DNA of 64,000 nt from JAVVHH01 sp964613945 (GCA_964613945.1 CAZTJC010000002.1:186001-250000), one strand, 5' to 3'; counted from the first letter of the stretch, positions 43,438 to 52,138 are shown. The notes: generated from the sequence alone by a model not told the origin. Numbers and translations: made by a program.

Positions 43438-44700
43438 ATGCCGACAACCAAGCGTGTCATCATTTTAACCGGCGCAACCGGCTACATCGGGAAACGCTTG
43501 GTTGAAATACTTCTGCAAGAAGGCCGCCAGGTTGTGGTGCTGTCGCGCGCGCCGAAATCCGGCACCGCAACGCGCGAAATCGCCTGGTCGTTGGGAGATC
43601 GCCTGCCCGCCGAGGCCCTGACGCAAGGGGTGGCGCCGGCAGAGCATGCCGTCATCCACTTGGCCCATAACTGGCGCGATACGTCCGAGGATGGCGAGGA
43701 CGAACGCTCCAACCTTGCCGGGACCCGAGCGCTGCTGGACAGCGCGCACTCGGTCGGCATCGAGAGATTTGTCTTCGTCTCCTCGCAGTCGTCGCGTCAG
43801 GACGCGGCTAACATCTACGGCCGGCTCAAATGGCGGATCGAGCAGCTCCTGCAGCAACCCGGCGACGTCGCCGCCCGAGTGGGTCTCGTCTACGGTGGCA
43901 GCAAGGACGCGCAATACGGGTTGCTGTCCAAATTGACCAAAGTGGCGCCGGTCCTGCCGATGATCGATCCGTGGCGCGAAGTGCAGCCCATCCATCTCGA
44001 CGAGGTCTGCACCGGACTGCTGAAGCTGGCAGACGGGTCGCAGACGGGATGGGTCGGACTGGCAGGTCCGCGACCGGTGCGGTTCGGCGTCGTCCTGCAG
44101 ACGCTCGCACGCGAATTGCACGGCAAGCGCCTGCCGATCGTGCCGATACCGCTGCGCCTCGCTCTGCTTGCCTGCAACATCAGTGCGCGCATCCCGGTCG
44201 GGCCGACGATCGACCGCGAGCGCGTGCTCGGATTGGCGGGAACCCGCAACATGGAGTGCGCGGCTCAGCTCGCCGAGCTTGGCCTCGAGGTCCGGTCGCT
44301 CGAGAATGGGCTGCGCGGCGAACGCGAGAACCGACGGCTATTGCTCGCCGAAGGGCGCACGCTGCTCCACTACGCGCTTGGCCGGCCGCCGAGTTCGGCG
44401 CTCATCCGCCGCTACGTGCGTGCGCTCGACCTGACGGGTCCTCATAGTCCGTTGCCGATCTCGCAACTCTCCAAGCGGCTTCCGGCGCTGGTCAGGCTCG
44501 GCGAACCGATTGGCGCGCGCTCGGAGGCGGGGCGGCGGCTGGCGCTGGCGACCGCGCTGGTCGAGGCCGATCCAGCGAGCGAGCATTTGGCGACGAGCAG
44601 CACGACACGCCGACTGACCGGTCTGGTGGGCCACGTCGCCGTGGACGTGATGATCATGCCGGTGCGGCTCGTGCGGCATCTACTCAGCCGCCGCGCATGA
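43438..44700 (+). CDS. NAD-dependent epimerase/dehydratase family protein
   Basis: A 420-residue extended SDR protein. The GATGYIGKRLVE motif (12-23) binds NAD(P), VFVSSQSS gives the catalytic Ser/Thr, and YGRLKWRIEQL the Tyr/Lys pair. After residue ~290 there is an extra ~130-residue Leu/Arg-rich region not found in simple sugar epimerases, so the substrate is uncertain. It overlaps the GMC oxidoreductase gene by 4 bp (ATGA), pointing to a joint reaction in the glycan pathway. Confidence 0.85.
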   Translation: MPTTKRVIILTGATGYIGKRLVEILLQEGRQVVVLSRAPKSGTATREIAWSLGDRLPAEALTQGVAPAEHAVIHLAHNWRDTSEDGEDERSNLAGTRALLDSAHSVGIERFVFVSSQSSRQDAANIYGRLKWRIEQLLQQPGDVAARVGLVYGGSKDAQYGLLSKLTKVAPVLPMIDPWREVQPIHLDEVCTGLLKLADGSQTGWVGLAGPRPVRFGVVLQTLARELHGKRLPIVPIPLRLALLACNISARIPVGPTIDRERVLGLAGTRNMECAAQLAELGLEVRSLENGLRGERENRRLLLAEGRTLLHYALGRPPSSALIRRYVRALDLTGPHSPLPISQLSKRLPALVRLGEPIGARSEAGRRLALATALVEADPASEHLATSSTTRRLTGLVGHVAVDVMIMPVRLVRHLLSRRA

Positions 44701-46238
44701 ACGCCGACGACGCGGCCGACGTCATCATCGTGGGCAGCGGCCCAGCCGGCGTCAGCGTCGCTTGGCCGTTGATCGAAGCCGGCGTGACGGTTCTCATGAT
44801 CGATGCCAGCGGGGACCAGGCACCGCCGACCGCACCCACGGGCACGATCGGCGAGTTCCGCCGCGCGCCCGAGCGCTGGAAGATGCGCTTTGGTTCGGGT
44901 CTGGCTGGCCTCATTTCTGGCGGGGACCTTTCCCCGAAGCTGAACACGCCATTGGCGCATTTCGTGCTGAAGGATTTCCAATCCGCACAACGGCTCGACA
45001 CCGACGGGTTCCACGCGTTCGGCAGCCTCGAACGTGGCGGGCTTTCCTCGATCTGGGGCGGCATGACCCCGCAATTCGACGCGGCGGATTTGGCGAACTA
45101 CCCGATCAGCCTGGACGATCTACGTCCGTCCTATCGCCGGGTCATGTCGCGGATCGGGATGAGCGGTCCTGGCGCCGAGATGCAGGGGCCGCCCCTCACC
45201 GTGGCGGCGCAACGCCTAATCGATCGCTTCGAGCGGAAAATCTCCGACCAACTCGTGCTCGAGCGCGCCACCAACGCGATCTTGATGGAAGACCGCGGCG
45301 AGCGACAGGGATGCGCCTCCTGCGGACTATGCCTCTGGGGATGTGCGCGCAAGAGCATCTACAGCGCCGCTTATGAATTGCCGCAGCTGAGAGGTGCGCC
45401 GAATTTCACCTATCGCAGCCATGCTCGCGTGAAAGCGGTCGTGAAAGACGGCGCTGGTCATGCCATCATTCTCCAGAGCGGCGAAAGGCTCAGCGCGCGC
45501 CGGGTCATCATGGCGGCCGGCACCGTGGCGACGACGTCGCTCGTCGTGGGGCGGCTCGGCCTCTGGGACAAGGACATCAAGCTGCTGACCAATCCGGTCG
45601 CCGCTGCAGCGTTTCTGCAACCCTCGTTGGTGGGGACCTCGCTTCCCGAGCGGAGCTTCAGCCTGGCGCAACTTCGCTGGGAGGTCTCCGTCGACGGGAG
45701 CGAACCCGTGGGCGGAGCGATCTACGGTGGCGACACCCTGCCGATCACCGAGGTCGCGAGCCGGATCCCGCTGAGCCGTCCCACGGCGCTTCGCATCAGC
45801 CGGGCGCTGGCGCCGGCACTCCTGCTGTCGACGATCTACCTGCCGGGAAGCGCGAGCGACAACACGATGCGGGTTGGACGTGACCGCGTCGAGATCACGG
45901 GCCGCATCTCGGATGCGGCGCGGCAGACCTTTCGTCAGGCCTATGGCAAATTGGCGCGGTCGATGCGAACACTCGGTGCCTGGCCGGTGCCGAAATCGTT
46001 CACGGTCTCCGAGGCGGGTGCCGACGCACATTATGCTGGAACGATCCCGATGGGGTCGGCCGGCCCACTCTCCTGCTCGGCGTTCGGAGAAGTGACGGGA
46101 TGCGAAGGGCTCTACGTCGCGGACGGTGCGGCGCTGTCCAGCCTGCCATCGAAGCACTGCACGCTGACGATCATGGCCAATGCCGACAGGATCGGCCGGC
46201 ACATGGCCGCCATGGCACTGGCCCCCGCGATGGCCTGA
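44697..46238 (+). CDS. GMC-type FAD-dependent oxidoreductase with four-Cys motif
   Basis: A 513-residue flavoprotein. The FAD fingerprint is VGSGPAGVS (12-20). The C-terminal segments VPKSFTVSEAGADAHYAGTIPMG and the LYVADGAALSSLPSKHCTLTIMANADRIG tail follow the GMC pattern, with His in place of the usual His/Asn pair region. Unusually it has CASCGLCLWGC, a CX2CX2CX3C cluster (Cys206, 209, 212, 216) that could hold an Fe-S centre. Such cysteine-containing GMC proteins occur in surface-polysaccharide loci. It is coupled to the epimerase gene. Confidence 0.85.
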   Translation: MNADDAADVIIVGSGPAGVSVAWPLIEAGVTVLMIDASGDQAPPTAPTGTIGEFRRAPERWKMRFGSGLAGLISGGDLSPKLNTPLAHFVLKDFQSAQRLDTDGFHAFGSLERGGLSSIWGGMTPQFDAADLANYPISLDDLRPSYRRVMSRIGMSGPGAEMQGPPLTVAAQRLIDRFERKISDQLVLERATNAILMEDRGERQGCASCGLCLWGCARKSIYSAAYELPQLRGAPNFTYRSHARVKAVVKDGAGHAIILQSGERLSARRVIMAAGTVATTSLVVGRLGLWDKDIKLLTNPVAAAAFLQPSLVGTSLPERSFSLAQLRWEVSVDGSEPVGGAIYGGDTLPITEVASRIPLSRPTALRISRALAPALLLSTIYLPGSASDNTMRVGRDRVEITGRISDAARQTFRQAYGKLARSMRTLGAWPVPKSFTVSEAGADAHYAGTIPMGSAGPLSCSAFGEVTGCEGLYVADGAALSSLPSKHCTLTIMANADRIGRHMAAMALAPAMA

Positions 46239-46253
46239 TCGGCCCGCAGACGC

Positions 46254-47474
46254 TTATTGCTTGAGGCGGATCTGCCGGTCCCAGCGAGCGAGAGCGTACT
46301 GCAAAGCAGCGCCGAATAGAGGCGGCACGAAACGGCCATTCTCCGTCAACGCGGTGAAGTCCTTGCTGTCGGCTGCTCTCGTACTCTCAGGCAGCGATGG
46401 ATCTGGCGGCGGGACGGAGACGTCGGCGATCGCTGAACCTGGAAACAGGCTCCCCTGGTGAAGTGCGAACGCCTGCGCTTCTTGCCCGAGCATGAAATCC
46501 AAGACGTCGACGATCGCCAGAGTTCTCTGCGGCGTGACCTGCTTGGGAATGGCTGCGAACTGCGCTTCGTTGATCCAGTGGCTATCGTCGAACGCGCCGA
46601 TCCGTATGGCCGACTTGGCGGTGGCTCGTGCAGCGAAGATTTCGCCAAAGGTGCAGATGGTCAAATCGAGTGAGCCCGTCTCGAGCCCGGCGATGAGCGG
46701 TTTCACCGAGAGCGGATAATCGCCGATACGGGTTCCGATGTTGGCCAGGAATGACCAGGTGCGCTCCCACCCGTTCACCGGGTCGGACGGCGCCGTGTCA
46801 CCGAGGAGGTAGGGAAGCGATATGAGGAAATCGCGACCGGACCGTGACGTCGTCGGGCGGGCATAGCCGAAGCGACCGGGGTTGGCGCGGGTCCAATCCG
46901 GAAGATCAGACGCCTTCAGGGTTGCGGGAAGCACGCTCGATGCTGAGCGAGCCAGCACCGGGCCGGTCACGAAGTAGGACAGGACCAGTCCATGACCGTC
47001 CGCGTAATTCTGCATGTTCCACGCCCGCGGCGCGTAGACGGCGCGCAGATCCGGCAAATGCGACGCGAACTTCGGAAGCAGTTCCTGCCATAGCCCGTCG
47101 CGCGACCCTTCCACCATGCGATCGATGCCGACCATGATGAGATCCGGCAGGGTCCCGGGAATCTCGACGGCTTTCTTGATGATGTCTTCGATCTTCGACG
47201 CCGGCGCTTCGTCGAACTTCAATCGGTTGAAGGAGTCCGGGTGTTCCTTGGTGTAGAGTTCGAGGCCTAATTCCGTCAGCGGCAGGTTTCCGATGACGTC
47301 CAAAATCCGCAGCGTCTTGCCCCCGGTACCTTGCGCGCGGGCCGCGAGCGGATCGGTGAGACCGGCAGCAATCGTGCTGCTTGCAGCCGCGCCGAGCAAT
47401 CGGCGGCGTGAGATAAGGCTCACAGATACCAATCCAATTTTCTCGCCTCTGTCTACTCTGGAGAGATAGCACAA
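46254..47474 (-). CDS. Orphan extracellular solute-binding protein (family 1 type)
   Basis: A 406-residue exported binding protein. The Tat-like motif SRRRLLGAAASS is reached from either ATG 47474 or, more likely, the GTG at 47429. The mature part has the cluster B fold pattern (TLPDLIMVGIDRMVEGSRDGLW, IGDYPLSVKPLIAGLETGSLDLTI). It carries no permease or ATPase partner, so it may work with a transporter elsewhere or act as a sensor. It lies directly downstream of the photosynthesis operon on the same strand, separated by a stem-loop. Confidence 0.75.
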   Translation of the reverse strand: MCYLSRVDRGEKIGLVSVSLISRRRLLGAAASSTIAAGLTDPLAARAQGTGGKTLRILDVIGNLPLTELGLELYTKEHPDSFNRLKFDEAPASKIEDIIKKAVEIPGTLPDLIMVGIDRMVEGSRDGLWQELLPKFASHLPDLRAVYAPRAWNMQNYADGHGLVLSYFVTGPVLARSASSVLPATLKASDLPDWTRANPGRFGYARPTTSRSGRDFLISLPYLLGDTAPSDPVNGWERTWSFLANIGTRIGDYPLSVKPLIAGLETGSLDLTICTFGEIFAARATAKSAIRIGAFDDSHWINEAQFAAIPKQVTPQRTLAIVDVLDFMLGQEAQAFALHQGSLFPGSAIADVSVPPPDPSLPESTRAADSKDFTALTENGRFVPPLFGAALQYALARWDRQIRLKQ

Positions 47475-47508
47475 CAGCCGAACTCTGCCGAGTGACAGCC
47501 CGTGTGCC

Positions 47509-47540
47509 GGCTCCCCGGCTTACAGGTCAGCCGGGGAGCC
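47509..47540 (-). terminator. Strong GC-rich stem-loop at the end of the reaction-centre operon
   Basis: GGCTCCCCGGC (47509-47519) pairs perfectly with GCCGGGGAGCC (47530-47540), loop of 10 nt. It is 25 bp past the puhB stop. No U-run follows on the minus strand, so it may block 3' exonucleases or act with Rho rather than as an intrinsic terminator. Confidence 0.65.
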
Positions 47541-47564
47541 TGGGGCGCGAGCGATGGATCGGGC

Positions 47565-48272
47565 TTAGAGCGACCGCTCGTAGGCGGCAGCCTGTTCGGC
47601 GACCGAGGCGACGTTTCGGCTCAGCATGGAAGCGACGAACCCGGCGCCCGGCACGTCGCGGAGCATCGGCTCCGGCTTGCGGAAATGCCATGGCCGGGCG
47701 AAGGGCCACAGCTTGAGATACATCAGCTTGGTGCCGGGCCGCGGCAGCAGCGTGATGTCGCCGGTGCCATCGTTCCGTGTCCGCACTGCGACCGCGCCGA
47801 CCTTGTGCAGCGGAATGCCAATCTTCTTGGGCAATGCCAGGCCGCATTGCATAACCACACGATGGCTGGTGACCGTGTATCGCGTGGTTCGAGCGCTGCA
47901 CCAGGCGAGCGCTGCAAAGATCGCCATGCCGCCGGCCATCGTCAGCAGGCTCGGCCCGGCGGCCTCGAGTGCCGGCCACAGCGTCAGTCCCTGCATCTTG
48001 GCCTGCACGATGTCGGCCAGGATGAGGAACACGCCATACGCGGCGACCGCGCGAATATGATAAAGCCGCACGGCCATCGACGAGAACGTTGGCCCCCCCT
48101 GCCACAGCATCTGCTCGTCCGGTGCCAGCCGAACCGGCGGCGGCGGCGACCAGGGCCATGGCGAGGCGGTCTTCAGCCGCGGCGTCGCGGCGCCGTGGGC
48201 GCGGGAGATGAAGGACGGGGCAACTCGCTCGGCGTGAGCCGGAAGACCACCGGTAGGGATCGTGGCGCTCAT
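47565..48272 (-). CDS. puhB: Photosynthetic complex assembly protein PuhB
   Basis: A 235-residue protein with about three hydrophobic helices and a bacterial PH-type domain. The family pattern is visible in RLAPDEQMLWQGGPTFSSMAVRLYHIRAV, VTSHRVVMQCGLALPKKIGIPLHKVGAVAVRTRNDGTGDITLLP and LKLWPFARPWHFRKPEPMLRDVP. PuhB is needed for efficient assembly of the reaction centre and LH1 in Rhodobacter. The start overlaps the puhA stop (ATGA), so it is translated together with the RC genes. It is the last gene of the pufLMC-puhAB unit. Confidence 0.9.
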   Translation of the reverse strand: MSATIPTGGLPAHAERVAPSFISRAHGAATPRLKTASPWPWSPPPPVRLAPDEQMLWQGGPTFSSMAVRLYHIRAVAAYGVFLILADIVQAKMQGLTLWPALEAAGPSLLTMAGGMAIFAALAWCSARTTRYTVTSHRVVMQCGLALPKKIGIPLHKVGAVAVRTRNDGTGDITLLPRPGTKLMYLKLWPFARPWHFRKPEPMLRDVPGAGFVASMLSRNVASVAEQAAAYERSL

Positions 48273-49081
48273 CCTGGGAACCTCGGCAACAGGGTTTCAG
48301 CCGGATCGGAGACGACGCTGCCGCCGGCATGGCCGCGGCCATACATATGGGCGGCGCTGAAATATGAGTTCACCTGGTCCTCCTCACGCGCGCTGATCAC
48401 ATCCGGATCGGCCAAGCGCGGCGCCAGGCGGACGTGACCGGCCAGCATCGCTTTGATCAGCACGACCCGGCGTTTCTCACGCACGTCGGTCTGGAAAATC
48501 GGCACCAGAATATTCGCGCCGGCGGCCTGCTCGCCATGCAGCTTGACCTCGAGATAGCGCAGGATCTTCACCCCGCGATCGATCCAGAGGTCGACAACGG
48601 TGCCGACCTCGACCTTGCCGGCATCGAACACCGCCATGCCACGCGGGTCGGCATCGCCCTTCATCACGTTCCACCCATGTGCCACGCGCATCGGCTGCAC
48701 CTGGGGTTCGCCTTCGGAGAGCAGTGGCGTGGTCTTGCGCATCGGGTAGGCGCCGGGCCCGACCTCGGCCAGCATCGCATCGCCGATCGGGATCAGCGGC
48801 GCGCCGAAATACGGTTCGGCCGGGATCGCCCGCGTGGCTGACGGCTCGAAGCGGTGCGGCATGGTCGTCGTGCCGCCTTCCATTAGTAGATAAACCTTGG
48901 TCGGCGGCACTGGTGGGAAGCCCTCGATTGGAACATTGCGCGGAGAGACGTCCCACAGCGGGTAGCCTTCCCGCTTATCCTCGCGGCGTAGGTAATAGAT
49001 CAGCGCGGCGAAGAGGAGGAAGAACAGCGCGACGAGGATCTGGACCGCATCGAGCTGGCCGGTCAATGCACCTGGGAGCAT
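48269..49081 (-). CDS. puhA: Photosynthetic reaction-centre H subunit
   Basis: A 270-residue protein with a single N-terminal membrane helix (VQILVALFFLLFAALIYYLRREDKREGYPL) and a cytoplasmic PRC-barrel domain. Family motifs include YLLMEGGTTTMPH, VGPGAYPMR, PMRVAHGWNVMKGDADPRGMAVF, VGTVVDLWIDRGVKILRYLEV and the late RVVLIKAMLAGHVRL. PuhA caps L and M and guides protons to QB. The ATG at 49081 shares a base with the pufC stop (TGATG). PuhA is usually in the separate bchFNBHLM-puh superoperon, so this direct fusion to puf is unusual. Confidence 0.96.
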   Translation of the reverse strand: MLPGALTGQLDAVQILVALFFLLFAALIYYLRREDKREGYPLWDVSPRNVPIEGFPPVPPTKVYLLMEGGTTTMPHRFEPSATRAIPAEPYFGAPLIPIGDAMLAEVGPGAYPMRKTTPLLSEGEPQVQPMRVAHGWNVMKGDADPRGMAVFDAGKVEVGTVVDLWIDRGVKILRYLEVKLHGEQAAGANILVPIFQTDVREKRRVVLIKAMLAGHVRLAPRLADPDVISAREEDQVNSYFSAAHMYGRGHAGGSVVSDPAETLLPRFPG

Positions 49082-50205
49082 CACTTGGCCTCCGCTTCTT
49101 GCCGTGGGGCCGGCACAGAGTTTGCCTGCGCCGTGGTGTCGGGATGCGGCAACGGCGAGCCGACCAGCGAGGGATAGGTGCTGATCACGTCGGCGCCGCC
49201 CATCGGCTTGGGCTGCGAGTAGTGACAGGTGGCGCACACCGCCAATCCGTTACCGTTCTGGATTCCCGCCTCGCTCGCCGGGATGACGGGCAGGGTCGTC
49301 TCGTTGACGCGGGCCCGCTTCATCGGGATCGCCTCGGCGAGTTTGAGCAGGAAGTTGTTGTTCAGTTCGCGGATCTGCCGGAGCGCATAATAGGCCGTCC
49401 AGCGCTGCGGCGTGCTCTGCGACCAGTCCCAGAAAGCGCGGCTGTTGTGGCAGAAGCCACAGTTCACGCCCATACCGTCGGACATCTGCATCATCATCTC
49501 GTAGATGCGAGTGACGACGATGACCGCATGGACTTGGTTATCCGGCAGCGCCGACAGCGACTGCCCGGAGATGTTCTCGTTCCCGACGTAGAACAGACCC
49601 CAGCCATTGTCGGGGAAGAACTTGCGGACCGTGTCGGCCGATTCGTTATAGGGCTGCTGGATGGCGACCCACGGCTTGGCCGGCTTGGGCGGCTGCGGGA
49701 ACCAGGTCTCGGCCGGGATCGGCTGACCGCGATGGCAGGTGTAGCACGTGACGCCGGAGGGAGCGATGTGGTTGGACCAGTCGGCATTGATCGTCCGCGT
49801 CATCGACAGCATCAGTCGGGCGGCGATCTTCTGCGGCTTGGCGTCGGACGCGTAGTCCTCACCGGTATGACAGAAGCCACAGCCTTGCTTGGGCGCTACC
49901 CACTGGGTGATGGCTTCCTGCAGCCGCATGAACTCGGCCTGGTCGACGTCACCGAGCACCTGGACGTTCTTGTAGACCGCCTTGGAGAGCTGCCCGCTGG
50001 CCGCGACCGGAGGCAGCGGCGGCGGCGGCAACTGCGACACCGGTTCCACCTTCTGACCTTGCGGGAACAGGATCATCGACGTCGGCGGCGGGCCGACCTG
50101 GATGCCGGCGGCCGACGGCGCGGTCCATTTCGGCACGGCCAGGATAAAGGCGACGCCGACGACGGTGCCCGCAGCGGCGGCCCATTTCAGGTAGGACGGG
50201 ATCAT
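49081..50205 (-). CDS. pufC: Reaction-centre tetraheme cytochrome c subunit
   Basis: A 374-residue periplasmic electron donor to P+, starting at ATG 50205. Four c-type heme sites are present: CGFCH (109-113), CYTCH (154-158), CGFCH (249-253) and CATCH (324-328). The N-terminus (WAAAAGTVVGVAFILAVP) is a membrane anchor without a lipobox Cys, so it is probably held by its helix and not lipidated as in Blastochloris. Met-rich helices between the hemes supply axial ligands. A Pro-rich linker (SQLPPPPLPPV) sits before the first heme. It overlaps pufM by 4 bp. Confidence 0.96.
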   Translation of the reverse strand: MIPSYLKWAAAAGTVVGVAFILAVPKWTAPSAAGIQVGPPPTSMILFPQGQKVEPVSQLPPPPLPPVAASGQLSKAVYKNVQVLGDVDQAEFMRLQEAITQWVAPKQGCGFCHTGEDYASDAKPQKIAARLMLSMTRTINADWSNHIAPSGVTCYTCHRGQPIPAETWFPQPPKPAKPWVAIQQPYNESADTVRKFFPDNGWGLFYVGNENISGQSLSALPDNQVHAVIVVTRIYEMMMQMSDGMGVNCGFCHNSRAFWDWSQSTPQRWTAYYALRQIRELNNNFLLKLAEAIPMKRARVNETTLPVIPASEAGIQNGNGLAVCATCHYSQPKPMGGADVISTYPSLVGSPLPHPDTTAQANSVPAPRQEAEAK

Positions 50206-51212
50206 CGGAAGCCTTCCGGAGTGGCCAGGGAGGGAAGCTTGACCATGCCCGGCGGCAGGATGTCGGGCCGGCCGCTGATGACCGCGTAATCCGGCGCGAT
50301 GCCGTGCTTGACGCCCCACAGATACCAGTTGTCGACCAGAGTCCCGGTGATGAGAATGCCGATGCCGCCGGTGATCGTGGTCAGGATGGCGAACCAGTAG
50401 ATCCAGCGGTGGATCGACTCGAAGTTCGCGTTGAACCCCATCGTCCAGCGCCAGAATAGGGCCGACCGTTCCATGGCCGTGCCGCGGTCGGCGATTTCGT
50501 GGGCCTCGCGGTCGCCACCGAATGGGGTGACGGCCAGGATGGTGCCGGCATGCATGGCGAACAGCAGCGTCGAGCCATACAGGAACACGATCGAGAGCAT
50601 GTGGAACGGGTTGTAGTAAAGGTTGCCGTAGCGGACCGAGAACGTTGCCGTCCAGTTCAGGTGCTCGACGATGCCGAACGGCACCGCTTCGGACCAGCTG
50701 CCCATGCAGATCGGACGGATGAAGCCGAGCACGAGATACAGCCAGATGGCCGAGGCGAAGGCCCAGGCGACGTGCGTGCCCATGCCGAGCGCCCGGGCGC
50801 GGCGATACATGCGGACCCACCAGAGTAGGATTGAGGCGGTCAGGAAGAACCCGGCGAGCAGCCACCAGCCGCCTTCGGCCAACGGCGGGAACAACGTCAG
50901 CCCATACTTGGCTGGTGGCGGTTGGATGGCCAGGAACGGCAACATCTTGATGAAACGGACGACGTTCCAGTCCACCGCGGCGAGGAAGTTGAGGCCGATG
51001 ATCTCGATGGCGATGAAGCCGCAGATCAGCGACAGAACACCGGTGATGCCGAGATAGACCGGGAACACCTGCGTTTCGCCGATGATGCCGAGCAGCCTGG
51101 AGGTGATTGGCTTGCCGAGCCGGCCGCCAAAGGTCGAGCCCGGGATCGGGATCTCTTCCTCTTCCGGGCCGGTAACCTGGATTGCCGTATAGAGCGTGTG
51201 AAAGCGAGCCAT
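50202..51212 (-). CDS. pufM: Photosynthetic reaction-centre M subunit
   Basis: A 336-residue, five-helix core subunit. Bacteriochlorophyll and iron ligands are kept: His in GIVEHLNW (M182), YNPFH (M202), FAMHAG (M219), GGDRE Glu (M234) and SIHRW (M266), and Tyr of FLYGS (M210). The position equal to Rhodobacter AsnM44 is Glu46 here (LLGIIGETQ). A short acidic N-terminal stretch (GPEEEEIPIP) precedes the first helix. Start ATG 51212, 17 bp after pufL; the stop overlaps pufC. Confidence 0.97.
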   Translation of the reverse strand: MARFHTLYTAIQVTGPEEEEIPIPGSTFGGRLGKPITSRLLGIIGETQVFPVYLGITGVLSLICGFIAIEIIGLNFLAAVDWNVVRFIKMLPFLAIQPPPAKYGLTLFPPLAEGGWWLLAGFFLTASILLWWVRMYRRARALGMGTHVAWAFASAIWLYLVLGFIRPICMGSWSEAVPFGIVEHLNWTATFSVRYGNLYYNPFHMLSIVFLYGSTLLFAMHAGTILAVTPFGGDREAHEIADRGTAMERSALFWRWTMGFNANFESIHRWIYWFAILTTITGGIGILITGTLVDNWYLWGVKHGIAPDYAVISGRPDILPPGMVKLPSLATPEGFR

Positions 51213-51229
51213 CTCGGCCTCCCTATCCG

Positions 51230-52075
51230 TTAGAAGCCATGGAAGCCGTAGGCGTCCCAGATGGGCATGTTCAGGTACCAGCTCATGAAATACGGCCAGC
51301 CGCGGGTCCAGAACGGGCCCGAGATCAGGATGCAGATCGCGCTCCAGACACCGGCATTGATCGCCACGAAGTAACCGAGCCGGTGGATGCCGAGTTCGCC
51401 GATCGAATAGGTGATGGTGTCGCGGAAATAGACGCTCTCGTGCAGGTCGGCTTTGAGCGTCTTGCCCTTGCCTGGGTTGGTTGCCGAGAGGATCTCGCCA
51501 CCATGCAACGCTAGTGCAAAAGTCGTAGTAAAGAAGCAAGTCACCGCGATCATGTGCGCGGGATTGAAATGAAAGTGTAAGTATTGGTAGCCGACGTTGG
51601 ACACCCAATCGAGGTGGCTCATGATGCCGTAAGGGAAGCCATAGCCCCAGGCGCCGAGCAGCATCGGGCGGAATACGACGAGCGAGGCATAGGCGAAGAT
51701 GGCGGCGCTAAAGGCGAACGGCACATGCAGCCCCATGCCCAGCTTGCGCGCGATCTCGACCTGCCGCAGCGCCCAAGAACAGAAGGCGCCAAGGGCGCAG
51801 ATGGTGATCAACTGCCACAGCCCGCCATCGGCTAGCGGCGCCCAGCCCAGCCCATATGAAATCGGCGGCGGATTGATGCTGATCTTGAATAATGCCCAAG
51901 TTGGACCAATCGCGGCGCCGTAGACGATCAGTAACGTGCCTAGGGTGGCGAAGAAGATCGTCGTGACGCCGAAAAATCCTACATAGAATGGGCCGACCCA
52001 GAAATCGAACAGATCGCCACCGATCAGCGTACCGCCACGCACGCGATACTTGGCCTCGTAAGACATCAGAGCCAT
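51230..52075 (-). CDS. pufL: Photosynthetic reaction-centre L subunit
   Basis: A 281-residue core subunit starting at ATG 52075 with GAGG upstream. Numbering is one above mature Rhodobacter L. His154 (L153), His169 (L168), His174 (L173), His191 (L190) and His231 (L230) are all present. L168 is His, unlike the Glu of zinc-bacteriochlorophyll Acidiphilium. L104 is Gln (ALRQVE) in place of Glu. The QB proton pair reads HES, so GluL212 is kept but AspL213 is Ser. It is the first gene of the operon, and no room exists for pufBA between it and the promoter. Confidence 0.97.
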   Translation of the reverse strand: MALMSYEAKYRVRGGTLIGGDLFDFWVGPFYVGFFGVTTIFFATLGTLLIVYGAAIGPTWALFKISINPPPISYGLGWAPLADGGLWQLITICALGAFCSWALRQVEIARKLGMGLHVPFAFSAAIFAYASLVVFRPMLLGAWGYGFPYGIMSHLDWVSNVGYQYLHFHFNPAHMIAVTCFFTTTFALALHGGEILSATNPGKGKTLKADLHESVYFRDTITYSIGELGIHRLGYFVAINAGVWSAICILISGPFWTRGWPYFMSWYLNMPIWDAYGFHGF

Positions 52076-52118
52076 GAGGCGCCTCGCTCGATATTCATAG
52101 TTGTTCCGACTTTGTAGG

Positions 52119-52130
52119 TAGCGAACGCTA
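52119..52130 (-). repeat. Inverted repeat in the pufL 5' leader
   Basis: TAGCG-AA-CGCTA, flanked by GTAGG and CCTAC, which extend the symmetry imperfectly. It lies between the predicted -10 element and the pufL start, so it would fold in the mRNA leader or bind a regulator. Confidence 0.5.
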
Positions 52131-52138
52131 ACCCTACC

